Below, piece by piece: positions 47,411 through 56,996 of a DNA stretch of 64,000 bases. The stretch is from JAEVLT01 sp044598425. Lineage in GTDB: Bacteria; Bacillota; Bacilli; Bacillales; Cytobacillaceae. Numbering within the stretch: position 1 is the stretch's first letter; the number at the start of each line of letters is the position of its first letter. A program made the position numbers and the translations under genes. Under the pieces are notes generated by a model. The model had not been told where the DNA came from. It made no database searches and saw only the letters and a program-made list of their open reading frames with translations. Where the stretch lies: positions 2,852,001-2,916,000 of the forward strand of contig CP172536.1 in assembly GCA_044598425.1 (NCBI GenBank), given 5' to 3'.

Positions 47411-48388
47411 ATGGCAAATATACGTGAAATTGCCAAGCAAGCCGGAGTTTCGATCACGACTGTTTCACGAGTTTTAAACAATCATCCCTACGTTAGCGAA
47501 GAAAAACGCTTAGCAGTGTTTAACGCTATCGAAAAATTAAATTATACCCGCAATTTAAATGCTGTCCATTTGTCGCAAGGAAAAACCAATTTAATCGGCG
47601 TGATCTTGCCTACGATCCGCCTTCCCTACTTTGCAAGCATCGTTGCAGGTATTGCCGATAAAGCAATAAAACAGAATATTCAGCTTGTACTTTTCCAAAC
47701 AAATTATGAGATTTCAAAGGAACTGGATGCTTTAGAAATGCTTAGCGGCCATGTGATCGATGGTGTGATTTTCTGCTCGCGCGCCATGCCCTTAAAGGCT
47801 GTGGAAGCATATAAGGATTACGGTCCGATTATTCTCTGCGAGGACTCTGACCAGGCTGATTTCCCAAGCATTTCAATTGAACACGAAAAAGCTTTTCAAT
47901 TTGGACTGGATTATTTAATTTCCAAAGGACACAAAAAAATCGCTTACGGCATTGGCAGGAAGGATGGCATTAACAGTACAAAAAGAACAAAAGCATACGA
48001 GCAAAAAATGAAAGAAATTGGTGAACCAGTTCGGACGGAATGGATTTTTGACCAATGCTTTACGATTCAAGATGGTATTGCGATTTTTCATCAATATCTG
48101 TCTTTATCGGAAAAGCCTTCATCCTTTTTCGTTGCCAATGACCAAGTTGCTGCCGGTTTTGTTTCTGAAGCAAGAAAACATCGTATCGATGTACCTGAAG
48201 ATATTGCGGTTTTGAGCTTCGACAATCACCCGATTGCCGAAATGCTCGGCATCTCCTCTATTGAAATTCCTACAAAGGAAATGGGCGAAAAGGCTTTTTC
48301 AGTGCTATTAAATTTACGAAATGAAAAAACGATAGACAAAAAGAAATTTGTTATTCCATTCACATTACACGAGCGAGCGAGCGTCTAG
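47411..48388 (+). CDS. LacI-family transcriptional regulator
   Basis: A 325-residue repressor: HTH NIREIAKQAGVSITTVSRVL (residues 3-22), hinge YTRNLNAVHLSQGKTN, then the ligand domain with VILPTIRLPYFASIVAGI, SSFFVANDQVAAGF and VLSFDNHPIAEML. I use the ATG at 47411 behind GGGGGAG. No sugar genes are next to it, so its targets may be distant; the only close candidates are itself and the divergent small membrane protein. Confidence 0.9.
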   Translation: MANIREIAKQAGVSITTVSRVLNNHPYVSEEKRLAVFNAIEKLNYTRNLNAVHLSQGKTNLIGVILPTIRLPYFASIVAGIADKAIKQNIQLVLFQTNYEISKELDALEMLSGHVIDGVIFCSRAMPLKAVEAYKDYGPIILCEDSDQADFPSISIEHEKAFQFGLDYLISKGHKKIAYGIGRKDGINSTKRTKAYEQKMKEIGEPVRTEWIFDQCFTIQDGIAIFHQYLSLSEKPSSFFVANDQVAAGFVSEARKHRIDVPEDIAVLSFDNHPIAEMLGISSIEIPTKEMGEKAFSVLLNLRNEKTIDKKKFVIPFTLHERASV

Positions 48389-48421
48389 GTAAAATCAAAA
48401 AATATCCTAATTATCGGACTC

Positions 48422-48449
48422 AAAGGTCCGCCATGATTGACGGACCTTT
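48422..48449. terminator. Bidirectional terminator between lacI-type gene and thrB
   Basis: AAAGGTCCG/CGGACCTTT, perfect 9-bp stem around CCATGATTGA. Confidence 0.8.
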
Positions 48450-48464
48450 AGTGATCTTGCCATT

Positions 48465-49379
48465 TTACACTGCCTTTTCCAATTTACAAACCGAGCTTCC
48501 ATGATTTTCAATCTGCAGGAGTTTCGCTTGCATTTGCGGGAATTCACTTTGCAGCTCTTTCGCAAGCCGCTTGCCTTGTCCCTTTTCCGCAAAACAAAGC
48601 AGTGTAGGACCCGCTCCGCTTAATGCTGCTCCAAATGCCCCTTCACTCAAGGCTTTTTTCTCCACTTCTTCATAAAAGGGGATCAGCGGTTTCCGATACG
48701 GCTGATGAAAGTGGTCAAGCCGCATCATTTTCCCGGCAGCCTCCCAATTCTCTGATAGCAGTGCTGCGACAAGCAAATTGGCCGTTGCTGAAGCTTGAAC
48801 CGCTTCACAATACGAAAACACATCCGGCAGCACTTTCCGTGATTCTTTTGTCAGCAAAATTTCACGGGGAATCAGCGCCACCATCTCAAATTGCAATGTT
48901 GAAAACGCCAATAGATCCACTTGCTCCTGCTGGTAGCAGCCAACAACCAGACCGCCATAGAGAGAGGCGCCGACATTGTCCGGATGCCCTTCCATTTCGG
49001 TTGCAATCTCAAGTTTTTCTTGCTTTGTTAACCCGAGGCCAGCCGCCAAATCAGCCAGCTCTATACCAGCAATAATTGCCGCGGCACTGGAGCCAAGCCC
49101 CCTGGCGAGTGGAATATCGCTTTCCATTTTTACTTTGCAAGGATTCAAGCTCACACCATATTTCCTTGCGGCTTTTTGCGCAACTTGACAGATAAAATGG
49201 TCCTCACCGCTCGGAAATTGGTTTAACTCTTTATTTTCCGTGTGAAAGCTCCAGACGTCCGCCAGCTCCACCTCTAAAGTTAAAAATAAATCCACCGCGA
49301 TGCCAATTGAATCAAATCCCGGTCCAAGATTGGCGCTGCTTGCCGGAACCTTAATCATATAGCGCTCATTTGGGATCAT
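48465..49379 (-). CDS. thrB: Homoserine kinase
   Basis: Phosphorylates homoserine for threonine synthesis. A 304-residue GHMP kinase: KVPASSANLGPGFDSIGIAV at the N-terminus, the ATP loop IPLARGLGSSAAAI, and C-terminal GAFGAALSGAGPTLLCF. Length is normal. Its start overlaps the thrC stop by 4 bp. Last gene of hom-thrC-thrB. Confidence 0.97.
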   Translation of the reverse strand: MIPNERYMIKVPASSANLGPGFDSIGIAVDLFLTLEVELADVWSFHTENKELNQFPSGEDHFICQVAQKAARKYGVSLNPCKVKMESDIPLARGLGSSAAAIIAGIELADLAAGLGLTKQEKLEIATEMEGHPDNVGASLYGGLVVGCYQQEQVDLLAFSTLQFEMVALIPREILLTKESRKVLPDVFSYCEAVQASATANLLVAALLSENWEAAGKMMRLDHFHQPYRKPLIPFYEEVEKKALSEGAFGAALSGAGPTLLCFAEKGQGKRLAKELQSEFPQMQAKLLQIENHGSSVCKLEKAV

Positions 49380-50437
49380 TTATTGACAACTCCCCTGATA
49401 TGCTTCGCTACCTTCTTCTCATCATTTGGCAGCTGAACCGGTTTAATCAAACTCGTATTGATTGCTGTGTCAGGATCCTTCAAGCCGTTACCGGTAAGAA
49501 CAGCGACAATTCTGCTTCCTTTTTCAATTTTTCCTTTTTGCAGACTTTTAAAAACGCCTGCAAGCGATGCGCAAGAAGCGGGTTCAGCAAATACGCCTTC
49601 TTCGGAAGCCAATTTTTTATAAGCTGCTAAAATCTCATCATCGCTGACTTCGTCAAACAGGCCTTCCGATTCCTTAACCGCATTGACGGCTAGATTCCAA
49701 CTTGCCGGATTACCAATGCGGATCGCTGTTGCAATCGTCTCCGGGTTTTCAAAAACGCGGTTATGAACCAAGGCTGCCGCGCCAGAAGCTTCAAAGCCAT
49801 ACATCTTCGGCAGTTCCGTGCCTTTTTTCTCAGCGTACTCCTTGAATCCTTTCCAATATGCACTGATATTTCCAGCATTTCCAACTGGGATTGCTAATAT
49901 ATCCGGAGCGTCTCCTAATTGATCGCAAACCTCAAAGGCAGCTGTTTTTTGCCCTTCCAGTCGGAAAGGATTGACTGAATTGACTAAAGTGACAGGCTCT
50001 TCTTCACTTATTTTCCGCACCATTTTCAGCGCTTGGTCGAAATTGCCGTCAATTGAAATAATTTCTGCTCCGTACATCATGGCCTGCGCTAATTTCCCAA
50101 GCGCAATTTTCCCATTTGGAATCACAATAATACAGTTCAAGCCGGCACGGGCTGCATAAGCGGCAGCCGATGCCGATGTATTTCCTGTTGAAGCACAAAT
50201 AACCGTATTGCTGCCTTCTTCAGCCGCTTTGGCAACGGCCATTACCATGCCGCGATCTTTAAAGGAACCTGTTGGATTGGCCCCTTCCACTTTCACATAA
50301 AGCTCGACACCCCATTGTTTCGAAAGGCGCTCCAGCTTAATGAGCGGCGTATTTCCCTCATTTAAAGTAAGCTCCGGCGTTTGACTATTTACAGGTAAAA
50401 ATTCTTTATATGCTTCAATTAATCCTGGCCATCTCAT
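49376..50437 (-). CDS. thrC: Threonine synthase
   Basis: PLP enzyme converting phosphohomoserine to threonine. 353 residues, the short Bacillus form. PLP Lys in NPTGSFKDRGMVMA, ASTGNTSASAAAYAA, phosphate loop IPVGNAGNISAYW. Overlaps hom by 4 bp and thrB by 4 bp. Confidence 0.97.
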   Translation of the reverse strand: MRWPGLIEAYKEFLPVNSQTPELTLNEGNTPLIKLERLSKQWGVELYVKVEGANPTGSFKDRGMVMAVAKAAEEGSNTVICASTGNTSASAAAYAARAGLNCIIVIPNGKIALGKLAQAMMYGAEIISIDGNFDQALKMVRKISEEEPVTLVNSVNPFRLEGQKTAAFEVCDQLGDAPDILAIPVGNAGNISAYWKGFKEYAEKKGTELPKMYGFEASGAAALVHNRVFENPETIATAIRIGNPASWNLAVNAVKESEGLFDEVSDDEILAAYKKLASEEGVFAEPASCASLAGVFKSLQKGKIEKGSRIVAVLTGNGLKDPDTAINTSLIKPVQLPNDEKKVAKHIRGVVNK

Positions 50438-51729
50438 AGTGAATTCCCCTCAACTCGATATGAACTTTTGATTTGTTTGACTGCTTGCATATCATTTAAC
50501 TGCTGCAAAATGTGTTCGTAGTTTGTGAGTGATGCATGATGCGTTACAAGCACAATTTCGGCTACTTCGTTTTTCTTCACTGGAAGCTGCAAGATTTTTT
50601 CAAAACTAACGCCATATTTAGCAAAAACAGCCGTAATATCAGCAAACACTCCAACTTCGTCCTGTACGTGAAGTCGAATGAAGTACTTGGCAAATCTTTC
50701 GGAAGGATCCTTTAAATGCTTGGAATACTGCGGTGTCACCGCACTGTGGCCGTTCACACCAAGGCGTAAATTTTTCATGATCCCGACTAAGTCCGAAACA
50801 ACGGCCGTAGCGGTTGGCAGGCTGCCGGCGCCGGGCCCGTAAAACATCGTCTCCCCAACGGCCTCCCCGTAAACGTAGACGGCATTGTACTCATTTTGAA
50901 CAGAAGCAAGCGGGTGATTATCCGATAAAAATGTCGGCTGGACGCTCACCTCTACTTTCTCGCCTTCCCGATGCGCATAACCGATCAGCTTCATTGTATA
51001 GCCTAACTGCTTTCCGTAGCGCAAGTCTTCTTCAGTAATCTGTGAAATCCCGCTGACAGCCACATCATCCAGGTCAATTTTCATCGAAAATCCCAAGGTT
51101 GCCAAAATCGCCATTTTTCTTGCGGCATCCAAGCCTTCGACATCCGATGTTGGATCCGCTTCTGCAAAACCAAGATCCTGCGCCTCTTTCAGCACCTCAT
51201 GATAGGCACGGCCCTCTTTGCTCATTTTTGTTAAAATATAATTGGTCGTGCCGTTGACAATCCCCATCATTTTTGTGATTCGGTCGGATGCCAGACCGTC
51301 TGCGAGCCCTCTTAAAATTGGAATCCCGCCGGCTACGCTGGCTTCATAAAATAAATCGCAGCCGTTTTCAGATGCCACGGTCAACAGTTCAGAACCATGC
51401 AGCGCCATTAAATCCTTGTTGGCGGTGACAATATGCTTTCCTTCGTTTAACGCCTGAAGGAGCAAGTCCTTTGTGCCGTTCACACCGCCCATCACTTCAA
51501 TCACTACATCTATTTCTGGATCATACAAAATCTCTTCAGGATTCGTCGTCAGCAAACTTTTATCAATATCAACCGGCCTTGCTTTCGCTACATTTTGTAC
51601 AAGAACTTTTTTTATCACAACTGGACAGCCGACCTGGTGCATTAATTTATCCTGATGGCTTTCAATGATTCTTACTACTCCAGTTCCAACGGTACCTAAG
51701 CCAAATAAACCAATGGAAATTGCCTCCAT
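50434..51729 (-). CDS. hom: Homoserine dehydrogenase
   Basis: Reduces aspartate semialdehyde to homoserine, the branch point to threonine and methionine. The 431-residue protein has the NAD(P) loop IGLFGLGTVGTGVVRI, catalytic-domain stretch TANKDLMALHGSELL, GIVNGTTNYILTKM, and a C-terminal ACT domain (about 345-425, HVQDEVGVFADITAVFAKY) for threonine feedback. First gene of the operon, with a well-formed promoter 60-90 bp upstream. Confidence 0.97.
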   Translation of the reverse strand: MEAISIGLFGLGTVGTGVVRIIESHQDKLMHQVGCPVVIKKVLVQNVAKARPVDIDKSLLTTNPEEILYDPEIDVVIEVMGGVNGTKDLLLQALNEGKHIVTANKDLMALHGSELLTVASENGCDLFYEASVAGGIPILRGLADGLASDRITKMMGIVNGTTNYILTKMSKEGRAYHEVLKEAQDLGFAEADPTSDVEGLDAARKMAILATLGFSMKIDLDDVAVSGISQITEEDLRYGKQLGYTMKLIGYAHREGEKVEVSVQPTFLSDNHPLASVQNEYNAVYVYGEAVGETMFYGPGAGSLPTATAVVSDLVGIMKNLRLGVNGHSAVTPQYSKHLKDPSERFAKYFIRLHVQDEVGVFADITAVFAKYGVSFEKILQLPVKKNEVAEIVLVTHHASLTNYEHILQQLNDMQAVKQIKSSYRVEGNSL

Positions 51730-51788
51730 AGTGTTCCCTCCTCTACAATTGTTTATTTTGAACGAACAATTGTATTTTCATAGTAGAC

Positions 51789-51817
51789 ATTATAAAACGC
51801 TGCTGAATTTTTTACAA
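51789..51817 (-). promoter_or_regulatory. Promoter of hom-thrC-thrB
   Basis: Minus strand TTGTAA (51812-51817), 17 bp, TATAAT (51789-51794). The leader to the start codon is about 50 nt and has no terminator or T-box, so transcription attenuation is not evident. Confidence 0.75.
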
Positions 51818-52003
51818 TAGTTAAAAATTACATAACACCATTTGTAAACGCTTACTGAGTTGTTGTTGCAACATTTATTTTTGCGAAAATTTTTATTTAA
51901 AAAAATATTTATTTTTATCCCTTTACAACAATAAAGGAGTGGTTGTAGAATATGCTGTATATTACACAAGAAAGACGAGGCGTCGCTGGCGCAGGTATTC
52001 TTG

Positions 52004-52012
52004 TGATACAAT
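52004..52012 (+). promoter_or_regulatory. Extended -10 promoter of the T-box transcript
   Basis: TGATACAAT (TG-n-TACAAT); no good -35 is seen 17 bp above. It would start the leader at about 52019. Confidence 0.5.
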
Positions 52013-52018
52013 TTTAAT

Positions 52019-52268
52019 GTTTTTAAAAGTATTGATGAAGACGGCAGTAGGAGATTGCTGACAGAGAGCCGGTGGAAGCTGCAAACCGGTGCATTTTCTT
52101 ACACATGCCCAGCCCTTCTGAACTGGCAAGCTGAAACAATTGTAGGCCTGCCCGGCAAAGAGCCGTTAAACTCTAGAGGCTGCATTTTGCAGTGAACGAG
52201 GGTGGCACCACGGATAAGATACGTCCCTCATAACAAGGCACTTCTGTCTGTTATGAGGGACGTTTTTA
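52019..52268 (+). ncRNA. T-box leader of the serine operon
   Basis: Stem I features AGTA (52047-52050), CAGAGAGCCGGTGG and CTGCAAACCGG, followed by the antiterminator T-box AACGAGGGTGGCACCACGG (52195-52213) and a strong terminator ACGTCCCTCATAACA / TGTTATGAGGGACGT plus TTTTTA (52221-52267). The UGGC of GGUGGCACC is the part that pairs with the uncharged tRNA end. The specifier codon could not be fixed by eye; downstream genes make serine the likely amino acid. Confidence 0.9.
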
Positions 52269-52299
52269 TTTATAAATTTTATTAGGAGGATGGTTTTAA

Positions 52300-53457
52300 A
52301 TGTTTCTTGATCAGCAATATTTGTTTGCCCCTGGCCCTACACCTGTACCTGAACGGGTTAAGCACGCTATGAACCAGCCAATGATTGCCCACCGCGGCCA
52401 GGAATTTCCTGTACTTCTAGAGGAGGTGGCCACCCGGCTAATGCCTGTTTTTGGCTCGAAAAATCCCGTCACAATCCTTGCAAGCAGCGGTACATCCGCA
52501 CTGGAAGCAGCGGCCGCGAATGTCATTACTGAGGGGGACGATGTCGTTGTTATTGTCGCCGGTGCCTTTGGCGACCGCTTTGCTTCCATTTGTGAAACCT
52601 TCGGTGCGAATGTCCACCGTTTAAATATCGAATGGGGAAAGGCCTGCAAACCGGAGCAGTTAGAAGACTATTTGAAATCTCTTGATAAAGACATTAAAGC
52701 AGTATTTGCCACCTATTGTGAAACTTCAACCGGTGTCATGCATCCAATTAAGGATCTAGGAAATGTTACAAAAAAATGGACGAATGCCCTCTTTATTGTT
52801 GACGGTGTCAGCAATATTGGCGCAGTACCTGTTGATATGGAAGAGTGGAAGATTGATATTCTTGTCTCCGGTTCCCAAAAAGCCTTGATGCTACCTCCTG
52901 GACTTGCGTTTGTGGCTGTTGCCGACACAGCGAAAGAAGTCATTCGCAGCTCTAAATCAAAGCGCTTTTACCTTGATTTGAACCGCTATTTGGCTTCCTA
53001 CGATAATGAACGGTCGACGCCATTCACTCCAGCTGTCTCCCTCATATACGGGGCGAGAGAAGTTTGCAATATGTTTGACGAAGAAGGGTTTGATCAAGTC
53101 ATCAAGCGCCATAATCTATTAAAAACAATGCTTCGCGAAGGATTGAAAGCAGTAGAACTGCCGCTGCTGACATCCGATGAAGATGCCTCATCAACCGTGA
53201 CAGCAGTAAGAACCGTCAACGACCAAACAAAACAGCTTAAGAAAGTTTTAAAAGATCAATTTGCCATCACCCTTGGCGGCGGCCAAAAAAAATTAAAAGG
53301 CGAAATTTTCCGCATCGGCCATATGGGTTATTGCACACCGTTTGATATTTTAAAAGTTTTAGGCAGCATCGAAATGGCCCTTCATTCTTTAGAAGGAAGA
53401 AATGTACTTGGAGCAGGAGTTAAAAGAGCACAGGAGGTATGGATTGACAATGTATAG
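52300..53457 (+). CDS. Class V aminotransferase, probable phosphoserine-pathway enzyme
   Basis: A 385-residue fold-type I enzyme of the alanine-glyoxylate/serine-pyruvate group: LFAPGPTPVPERV at the N-terminus, SSGTSALEAAAANV, VDGVSNIGAVPVDM, PLP Lys in LVSGSQKALMLPPGL. It is not the classical SerC (different family branch), but its position between a T-box and serA points to the phosphohydroxypyruvate-to-phosphoserine step, as known for related enzymes in other lineages. AGGAGG precedes the ATG. Its 3' end overlaps serA. Confidence 0.85.
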   Translation: MFLDQQYLFAPGPTPVPERVKHAMNQPMIAHRGQEFPVLLEEVATRLMPVFGSKNPVTILASSGTSALEAAAANVITEGDDVVVIVAGAFGDRFASICETFGANVHRLNIEWGKACKPEQLEDYLKSLDKDIKAVFATYCETSTGVMHPIKDLGNVTKKWTNALFIVDGVSNIGAVPVDMEEWKIDILVSGSQKALMLPPGLAFVAVADTAKEVIRSSKSKRFYLDLNRYLASYDNERSTPFTPAVSLIYGAREVCNMFDEEGFDQVIKRHNLLKTMLREGLKAVELPLLTSDEDASSTVTAVRTVNDQTKQLKKVLKDQFAITLGGGQKKLKGEIFRIGHMGYCTPFDILKVLGSIEMALHSLEGRNVLGAGVKRAQEVWIDNV

Positions 53458-55090
53458 AGTATTGGTAACAGACGGAATTAGCGATACGGGTTTAAAAAGC
53501 TTATACGATCATCCAAACTTTTTAATCGATCGGCAGCCGACATTGCCCCTTGAGGAACTGGCAAAAATTATCGGTGAATATGATGCACTGATCGTCCGCA
53601 GCCAAACGAAAGTGACGGAAGAATTACTAAAGCATGCCGATCGTCTCCATGTGATTGCCCGAGCAGGAGTAGGAGTCGACAACATTGATGTCAATGCTGC
53701 AACGAAGAAAGGAATTATCGTCATTAACGCCCCAGGAGCCAATACGATCGCCGCAACAGAGCATACAATGGCCATGATGCTCGCGCTTGCCCGGAAGATT
53801 CCGCAGGCGTATCAGGTAACCGTGAGCGGAAAATGGGACCGCAACTCCTTTAAGGGAGTGGAATTGTACAAAAAAACGCTCGGTGTCCTCGGAATGGGCA
53901 AGATCGGCACAGAGGTTGCCAAACGCGCGAAAGCCTTTGGCATGAATATTTTGGGATTCGACCCGTATTTATCGGAGGATCGAGCTGAAAAACTTGGGGT
54001 AACGAAAGCAACCGTTGAAAGGATTGCCCGTGAGTCCGATTTCATTACGGTCCATACTCCACTCACCAATGAAACAAGATCATTGATCAATGAAGAATTT
54101 TTGCAAAAAACGAAAAAGGGCGTTCGCTTTGTCAACTGCGCCCGCGGCGGTATTATCGATGAAAAAGCACTCCTTGACGCGATTCAGTCCGGGCATGTGG
54201 CCGGCGCCGCCCTTGATGTTTTCGCTAAAGAACCGGTTGCCGATCCAGAACTGCTTGACAATCCAAATATTATTGTGACGCCGCACCTTGGAGCATCAAC
54301 AGTCGAAGCTCAAGAGAAAGTGGCACAGGAAGTCAGCGCGGAGATGATCGAAATTTTCGAGTCGCATTCAATTCGCAACGCGGTCAATATGCCGCAAATG
54401 TCCGGTGAAACGCAGCAAAAAATGAAGCCATATCTGCTTTTAGGCGAACAATCAGGACTGCTCGCAATGCAATTGCTTAAAAAAGCACCGGCCAAAATCG
54501 ATATCAATTATTACGGTGATTTAATTGAGAAAGACACAGATTTGTTGACGAGAACAATGATTAAAGGAATTTTATCCTATCATTTAAGTGATTCTGTCAA
54601 CTTGATTAATTCACTCCATCTTTTAAAGGAGCAGGGTGTGTCGTACAATGTTCAGCACAATGCTTCGAATAAAGGGTTTGCCAATTATTTAGAACTGACC
54701 GTTTCGCATGGCAATCAAACAGCCACAATCGGTGCCACCGTCTTAAACGGCTACGGCGCAAGGATCGTGAAAATCAATGAATATCGCATCGATGTCCGCC
54801 CGGAAAAATATTTGCTCTACATCAAGCACCATGACATCCCTGGTATGATCGGAAAAGTTGGTTCCCTTCTTGGAAACTACGATATCAATATCGGGACAAT
54901 GCAGGTAGGAAGAGCGAATGTCGGCGGTGAAGCCATTATGGTCTTGACGCTTGATAAAGCAATTGGAGCCGATATCGTGACTGCTTTGACATCCATCGAC
55001 GGATTAGCGGAAGCGCAGCTTCTTGAGCTTGAAAATGTGGACTCGGTTTATCCGGGCCAGCTGGAGCCTGAAAAGGTGGAAAGTGTTTAA
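53450..55090 (+). CDS. serA: D-3-phosphoglycerate dehydrogenase
   Basis: First step of serine synthesis. About 546 residues: substrate/NAD domains with VIARAGVGVDNIDVNAATKK, LGVLGMGKIGTEVAKRAKAF, VNCARGGIIDEKAL and catalytic His in TPHLGASTVEAQEKV; then the allosteric-substrate domain and a C-terminal ACT domain (IKHHDIPGMIGKVGSLLGNY). The ATG at 53450 overlaps the upstream stop by 8 bp; a TTG two codons earlier (53444) is better spaced from AGGAGG and may be used. Fed by the same T-box. Confidence 0.95.
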   Translation: MYRVLVTDGISDTGLKSLYDHPNFLIDRQPTLPLEELAKIIGEYDALIVRSQTKVTEELLKHADRLHVIARAGVGVDNIDVNAATKKGIIVINAPGANTIAATEHTMAMMLALARKIPQAYQVTVSGKWDRNSFKGVELYKKTLGVLGMGKIGTEVAKRAKAFGMNILGFDPYLSEDRAEKLGVTKATVERIARESDFITVHTPLTNETRSLINEEFLQKTKKGVRFVNCARGGIIDEKALLDAIQSGHVAGAALDVFAKEPVADPELLDNPNIIVTPHLGASTVEAQEKVAQEVSAEMIEIFESHSIRNAVNMPQMSGETQQKMKPYLLLGEQSGLLAMQLLKKAPAKIDINYYGDLIEKDTDLLTRTMIKGILSYHLSDSVNLINSLHLLKEQGVSYNVQHNASNKGFANYLELTVSHGNQTATIGATVLNGYGARIVKINEYRIDVRPEKYLLYIKHHDIPGMIGKVGSLLGNYDINIGTMQVGRANVGGEAIMVLTLDKAIGADIVTALTSIDGLAEAQLLELENVDSVYPGQLEPEKVESV

Positions 55091-55108
55091 GTTATACTTG
55101 AAAATGAC

Positions 55109-56992
55109 ATTAGGATAGGGGGAGACGGCTAGTCTCCACACCCCCCACACCACCGTACGTACGGTTCCGTATACGGCGGTTCCTAGTTATGTCAAACGTA
55201 GTTGTTCATATCTTGCCGTAAGGCTCCTCAATCCTTGGTCACGCCAATAAGCGTTGCCAAGGGTTTTGTGTAGAATTGGGCTTTTCGCAATTCGCCAATA
55301 ACCCTTCCGGGAATTTCCCCATTCGTATGCTTTGTCACCTGCACCTAATTTCTTAAGGTTTCGCACGCGAGTGCGTGGGTTCTTCCACTCTTTCCAGAGA
55401 ATCATCCTTAATCTACGATTGAGCCATCCTTCAAGCTCTTTTAATTTAGTTGGTGTATCGATTAATTGATAGTATCCTATCCACCCGACTAGGTATTGAT
55501 TTAATTTTTGAATTCTGTCTTCCATCTTCATAGATTTCCTTCGAGATGTAAGTTCTCGAATCCTGTTTTTAAATCGTTGGACAGTTGTTTTAGCCAACCT
55601 TATCTTGGGCGTTCTCTTATTGGAGGTGAAACTAAATCCAAGGAATTTCCTTTTCCAAGGGCGGTCTACTGCACTTTTCTTTTGGTTTACCTTCAGTTTC
55701 AATTTCTTCTCAATAAAGAATGTTATGGCTTTCATAACTCTTTCTCCGGCTCGCCGGGAGCGAACGTATATGTTACAATCGTCCGCATATCTAACGAACT
55801 TGTGACCCCGTTTCTCCAATTCTTTGTCCAATTCATCAAGAACGATATTAGATAGCAGCGGACTCAACGGTCCGCCTTGTGGTGTTCCTTCTGTATTTGG
55901 ACTGACTAGCCCTTGTTCCATTACTCCTGCTTGTAGGTATCTACGAATAAGCCGAAGTAAGTTGGGTTCTTTTATCTTTTGAGACAATGTTGTCATGAGT
56001 CGGTCATGATTTACTTTATCAAAGAATTTCTCTAAATCCATATCAACTACCCATCGATAACCTTCTTCTATATAACTTTGTGCCAATTTGACCGCATCGT
56101 GTGCACGTTTCCCCGGACGGAATCCAAAACTTCGTTTTGAAAATGTCGGGTCATATATAGAAGTTAGAACTTGTGCAATTGCCTGTTGAATGAAACGGTC
56201 GGTTACTGTCGGAATACCTAGCTTTCTCTTTCCGCCACCTGGTTTCGGGATTTCGACTCGGCGAACAGGCTGAGGTTGATAGGTTCCTTCTAGTAACTCC
56301 TGTCTTATTTGTCGCCAGTTTTTGTGGAGGTGGGTTTGTAGGTATTTTACATCCATTCCGTCCACTCCATGGCTTCCTTTGTTCTTGACCACTCGTTCTG
56401 CGGCACGAAGAACATTTTCATTTGACACAACTCGTTCCATTAGCATTGATATATCCTCCTGCGTGAGTCTCTCTCCTTCTTGTGTCATATCACTTCTCCA
56501 CCCTCTCAACGTCCCCCGTAAATTCATTACTTCCTCCGTTGAGTAGGTTCTTCGTTTTCTGTTTCATCGAATGATATGTACGCCAAGGCGCGACTCTCCA
56601 TAACTGGTTCCGTCCTTCCTCAACCTCTTAAGCGGTTGAGTACTATGACTTCTGCTGACGCCTGTCGTTCAACGCACCCGTTTCGAGTACGCTTACCGTG
56701 TGAGCACGGCGTACCAACAGGTTCTCCCCGGGTAAGAGTGTAAACTTTCTTTCCATGTCTCCGCCTCATTTACTCTGTGACACCTTCGGCAGTACGGACT
56801 TTATCTTGTTACGCAGACTCATCCAATGCCACCTAGCCTCGTATGAGGTTCGTGTTCCTCGGAGCGGAAATTTGCCGCCGACTTCCTTCAGCTATACAAG
56901 TCACCTTGTATACCCTTGTCTTAAGCTACTGCTACTACTGCCTCCGCAGTTCGGGACTTTCACCCTAGAGCTTACACCCATGCCGGGCACAC
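55109..56992 (-). mobile_element. Group II intron, class C type
   Basis: 1884 bp on the minus strand. The 5' end GTGTGCCCGGCATGGGTG follows directly on ...TTTTTGTAT after the HAD gene's terminator hairpin, the known target of class C introns. The ORF lies in domain IV. Domain V is seen at 55150-55181 (ACCGCCGTA / TACGGTGGT arms) and domain VI as GGAGACTAGCCGTCTCC; the 3' end is taken as ...TATCCTAAT. No exon gene is interrupted; the insertion is in the serA-HAD intergenic DNA. Confidence 0.85.
55187..56488 (-). CDS. ltrA: Group II intron reverse transcriptase/maturase
   Basis: A 433-residue protein: RT blocks with SHGVDGMDVKYLQTHL, RPVEIPKPGGG-like VRRVEIPKPGGGKRKLGIPT, RSFGFRPGKRAHDAV, GTPQGGPLSPLLSNI and the catalytic KFVRYADDCNIY, then the maturase X domain (WIGYYQLIDTPTKLKELEGW). 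There is no C-terminal HNH endonuclease, as usual for class C. The ATG at 56488 follows GGAG by seven bases. No frameshift or stop, so the element looks active. Confidence 0.93.
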   Translation of the reverse strand: MTQEGERLTQEDISMLMERVVSNENVLRAAERVVKNKGSHGVDGMDVKYLQTHLHKNWRQIRQELLEGTYQPQPVRRVEIPKPGGGKRKLGIPTVTDRFIQQAIAQVLTSIYDPTFSKRSFGFRPGKRAHDAVKLAQSYIEEGYRWVVDMDLEKFFDKVNHDRLMTTLSQKIKEPNLLRLIRRYLQAGVMEQGLVSPNTEGTPQGGPLSPLLSNIVLDELDKELEKRGHKFVRYADDCNIYVRSRRAGERVMKAITFFIEKKLKLKVNQKKSAVDRPWKRKFLGFSFTSNKRTPKIRLAKTTVQRFKNRIRELTSRRKSMKMEDRIQKLNQYLVGWIGYYQLIDTPTKLKELEGWLNRRLRMILWKEWKNPRTRVRNLKKLGAGDKAYEWGNSRKGYWRIAKSPILHKTLGNAYWRDQGLRSLTARYEQLRLT

Positions 56993-56996
56993 ATAC

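Noticed and set aside
51952..52017. A 21-codon frame upstream of the T-box leader with AAAGGAG 13 bases before its ATG
   Set aside because: Spacing is poor and the frame overlaps the likely promoter of the T-box transcript, so a leader peptide is not convincing.
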